Below, piece after piece: positions 23,018 to 24,308 of a stretch of 24,308 nucleotides of DNA (the first letter of the stretch is position 1; the number at the start of each line of letters is the position of its first letter). The position numbers and the translations under genes are program-made. Below the pieces are notes generated by a model. That model saw only the letters and a list, made by a program, of their open reading frames with translations. It did not search any database and had not been told where the DNA came from. This DNA is from Ruminococcaceae bacterium UBA3215 (GTDB lineage Bacteria > Bacillota > Clostridia > Oscillospirales > Ruminococcaceae): contig DEWH01000022.1 of assembly GCA_002363155.1 (NCBI GenBank), positions 186,840 through 211,147 on the forward strand. The letters run 5' to 3'.

Positions 23018-23746
23018 ATGGAAGAACAGATAATCTACGGCAGAAACGCGGTAATGGAGGCTCTCCGGTCGGGAAGCGCCATTGACACTGTATATGTTCA
23101 GAGAGGAGCGGGCGGGCTCGGAAAGCTCATCGCGCTTGCAAAAGAAATGGGTGCGGTAGTCAAGGACGCTTCTGCGGACAAGCTCGATGAACTGTCGGCG
23201 GGAGGAAAGCACGGCGGTGTAGCGGCGATAGCTGCGGCGGCCGAATATGCGGACGTTGAGGATATCCTTGCGGTATCTGCGGAAAAAGGCACTCCCCCGT
23301 TCATAATAATTGCCGATGAGATACAGGATCCCCACAATTTAGGTGCAATAATAAGGACTGCTGAAGCGGCGGGAGCTGACGGGGTAATAATCCCGAAACG
23401 CCGAAGCGCAGGTCTTACCTCGACTGTATTCAAGACTTCCGCGGGAGCGGCAAGCTGGGTAAAAGTTGCAAGGGTATCGAATCTTGTGGAGACGATGAAG
23501 CAGCTCAAAGCAAAGGGCATCTGGATCTACGGGGCGGAAGCTGACGGCGAACCGTTCCGGAAAGCCGATCTGAGCGGACCTGCGGCATTGGTCATAGGCT
23601 CGGAGGGCAACGGTCTCGGAAGACTTGTACGCGAGAACTGCGATATGATACTTTCGATAGATATGTACGGAAAGATAAATTCACTGAATGCATCTGTAAG
23701 CGCGGGAATACTCATGTATGAGATCGTGCGCGGAAGGCATTCATAA
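23018..23746 (+). CDS. rlmB: RlmB/TrmH-family 23S rRNA 2'-O-methyltransferase
   Basis: The product is 242 residues from MEEQIIYGRNAV, the usual family length and N-terminus; GGAAAG lies ten bases upstream. An N-terminal L30e-like substrate-binding domain (1-75) is followed by a SPOUT domain. Its three motifs are visible: DEIQDPHNLGAIIRTAEAAG, VIGSEGNGL and INSLNASVSAGILMYE, which form the AdoMet-binding trefoil knot. In E. coli RlmB methylates G2251 in the 23S P loop; the same target is likely but not shown. It is a core gene flanking the tRNA-Ala insertion site. Confidence 0.9.
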   Translation: MEEQIIYGRNAVMEALRSGSAIDTVYVQRGAGGLGKLIALAKEMGAVVKDASADKLDELSAGGKHGGVAAIAAAAEYADVEDILAVSAEKGTPPFIIIADEIQDPHNLGAIIRTAEAAGADGVIIPKRRSAGLTSTVFKTSAGAASWVKVARVSNLVETMKQLKAKGIWIYGAEADGEPFRKADLSGPAALVIGSEGNGLGRLVRENCDMILSIDMYGKINSLNASVSAGILMYEIVRGRHS

Positions 23747-23782
23747 CTCACCGCGAAGTGCGGGAAAGGAGTGACGGCTCAG

Positions 23783-24308
23783 ATGTCAGATTTTTCACTT
23801 GACGATATACTCGACAAGTACAGTCATAAAGACGGGGGCAAAAGCTCGTCCGAAGACGTTGATGACATATTGAACGATATACTCGGAATAAGCTCGTCAC
23901 CGCATAAAAGCGGCGGCAGGGAGCAGACGGAGGACCCTTACATAGGAATATTCGGCGAGTCCGGCGAACAAAAACATAACCGGACGGGATCCGGCGATCC
24001 TCTGATTTTTGCAGGCTCCGAAGAAAAGAGGCTCCAGACAGAAAAGCGGCGCGCCGAATTCGAGGAGAAGCAGCAGCTTGCCGAGGATAAGAAGCGCGAA
24101 GAGCTTGCAAAGAAACAGCGTATAGCCGAAGAACGCAAGCGTGCCGAAAAGGAAAAGCTTGAAAAGATCGAAGCCGAAGCGAAGCTTATTGCCGAGGAAG
24201 AAGAACGTAAGCGAAAAGAAGAGGAAGAGCGCAGGATCGCAGAGGCACAGGCTCGTGCCGAAGAAGAGGAGCGTAAGCGCAAGGAAGAGGAAGACCGCCG
24301 GATCGCAG
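23783..24308 (+). CDS. Charged coiled-coil protein, partial (runs off the window)
   Basis: An open frame of 175 codons continues past the end. I chose the ATG at 23783 with AAAGGAG 11 bases upstream; a GTG at 23771 is in frame but touches that RBS. The protein begins MSDFSLDDILDKYSHKDGGK, with two similar DDIL segments, then Ser/Gly-rich linker. From about residue 85 it is an almost pure Glu/Lys/Arg/Ala helix. A 22-residue unit (AEEEERKRKEEEERRIAEAQ..) is present twice, the second copy cut by the window end. It follows rlmB by 36 bp and is probably co-transcribed. Function unknown. Confidence 0.75.
   Translation, partial: MSDFSLDDILDKYSHKDGGKSSSEDVDDILNDILGISSSPHKSGGREQTEDPYIGIFGESGEQKHNRTGSGDPLIFAGSEEKRLQTEKRRAEFEEKQQLAEDKKREELAKKQRIAEERKRAEKEKLEKIEAEAKLIAEEEERKRKEEEERRIAEAQARAEEEERKRKEEEDRRIA

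Overview
The window looks like a low-to-mid GC Clostridia chromosome, probably Ruminococcus-like Oscillospiraceae. The evidence is AGGAGG-type ribosome binding sites, sigma-A promoters, an MMPL/heptad-repeat export operon, and a tRNA-targeted mobilizable element with MobC/relaxase genes typical of gut Firmicutes. The species assignment is inference; no rRNA or other strong marker is present.

Layout. (1) 1-5223, minus strand: a three-gene envelope operon of a DUF308/HdeD-like membrane protein, an MMPL (RND-type) transporter and a secreted heptad-repeat protein. (2) 5395-6335, plus strand: a small membrane protein with ankyrin-like repeats behind a sigma-A promoter. (3) 6381-7022, minus strand: an unknown coiled protein whose promoter matches the flagellar sigma-28 (SigD/FliA) consensus closely. 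(4) 7412-22772: a 15.4-kb integrative mobilizable element in the 3' half of a tRNA-Ala(CGC) gene, bounded by 45-bp direct repeats. One repeat is a tRNA fragment at 7412-7456; the other lies in the intact tRNA at 22773-22848. (5) 23018 to the end, plus strand: an RlmB/TrmH-type 23S rRNA methyltransferase and a partial charged coiled-coil protein.

Inside the element, left to right: an AlbA_2/HATPase_c_4 regulator with large palindromic operators on its own promoter; an AT-rich DUF2971 protein; a LytTR response regulator and AgrC-like sensor kinase behind a sigma-28-like promoter; a five-gene operon of small unknown proteins behind a second sigma-28-like promoter; about 0.9 kb of degenerate ~170-bp repeats; a cluster of seven palindromes (candidate oriT); MobC and a MOBP-type relaxase; an excisionase-like protein; a tyrosine recombinase with an embedded helix-turn-helix; and a small zinc-ribbon protein. 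There is no type IV secretion system or coupling protein, so it would need a helper for transfer.

The most interesting part is the cargo at 11043-16970. A mobile element carries a peptide-sensor-like two-component system and an operon of paralogous unknown proteins plus one protein resembling the C-terminal region of the flagellar cap FliD. Both transcripts have promoters of the flagellar late class, and both have a long GC-rich hairpin in the leader. This suggests accessory cargo tied to host motility or flagellar export. The promoter matches and gene order are seen directly; the function is inference.
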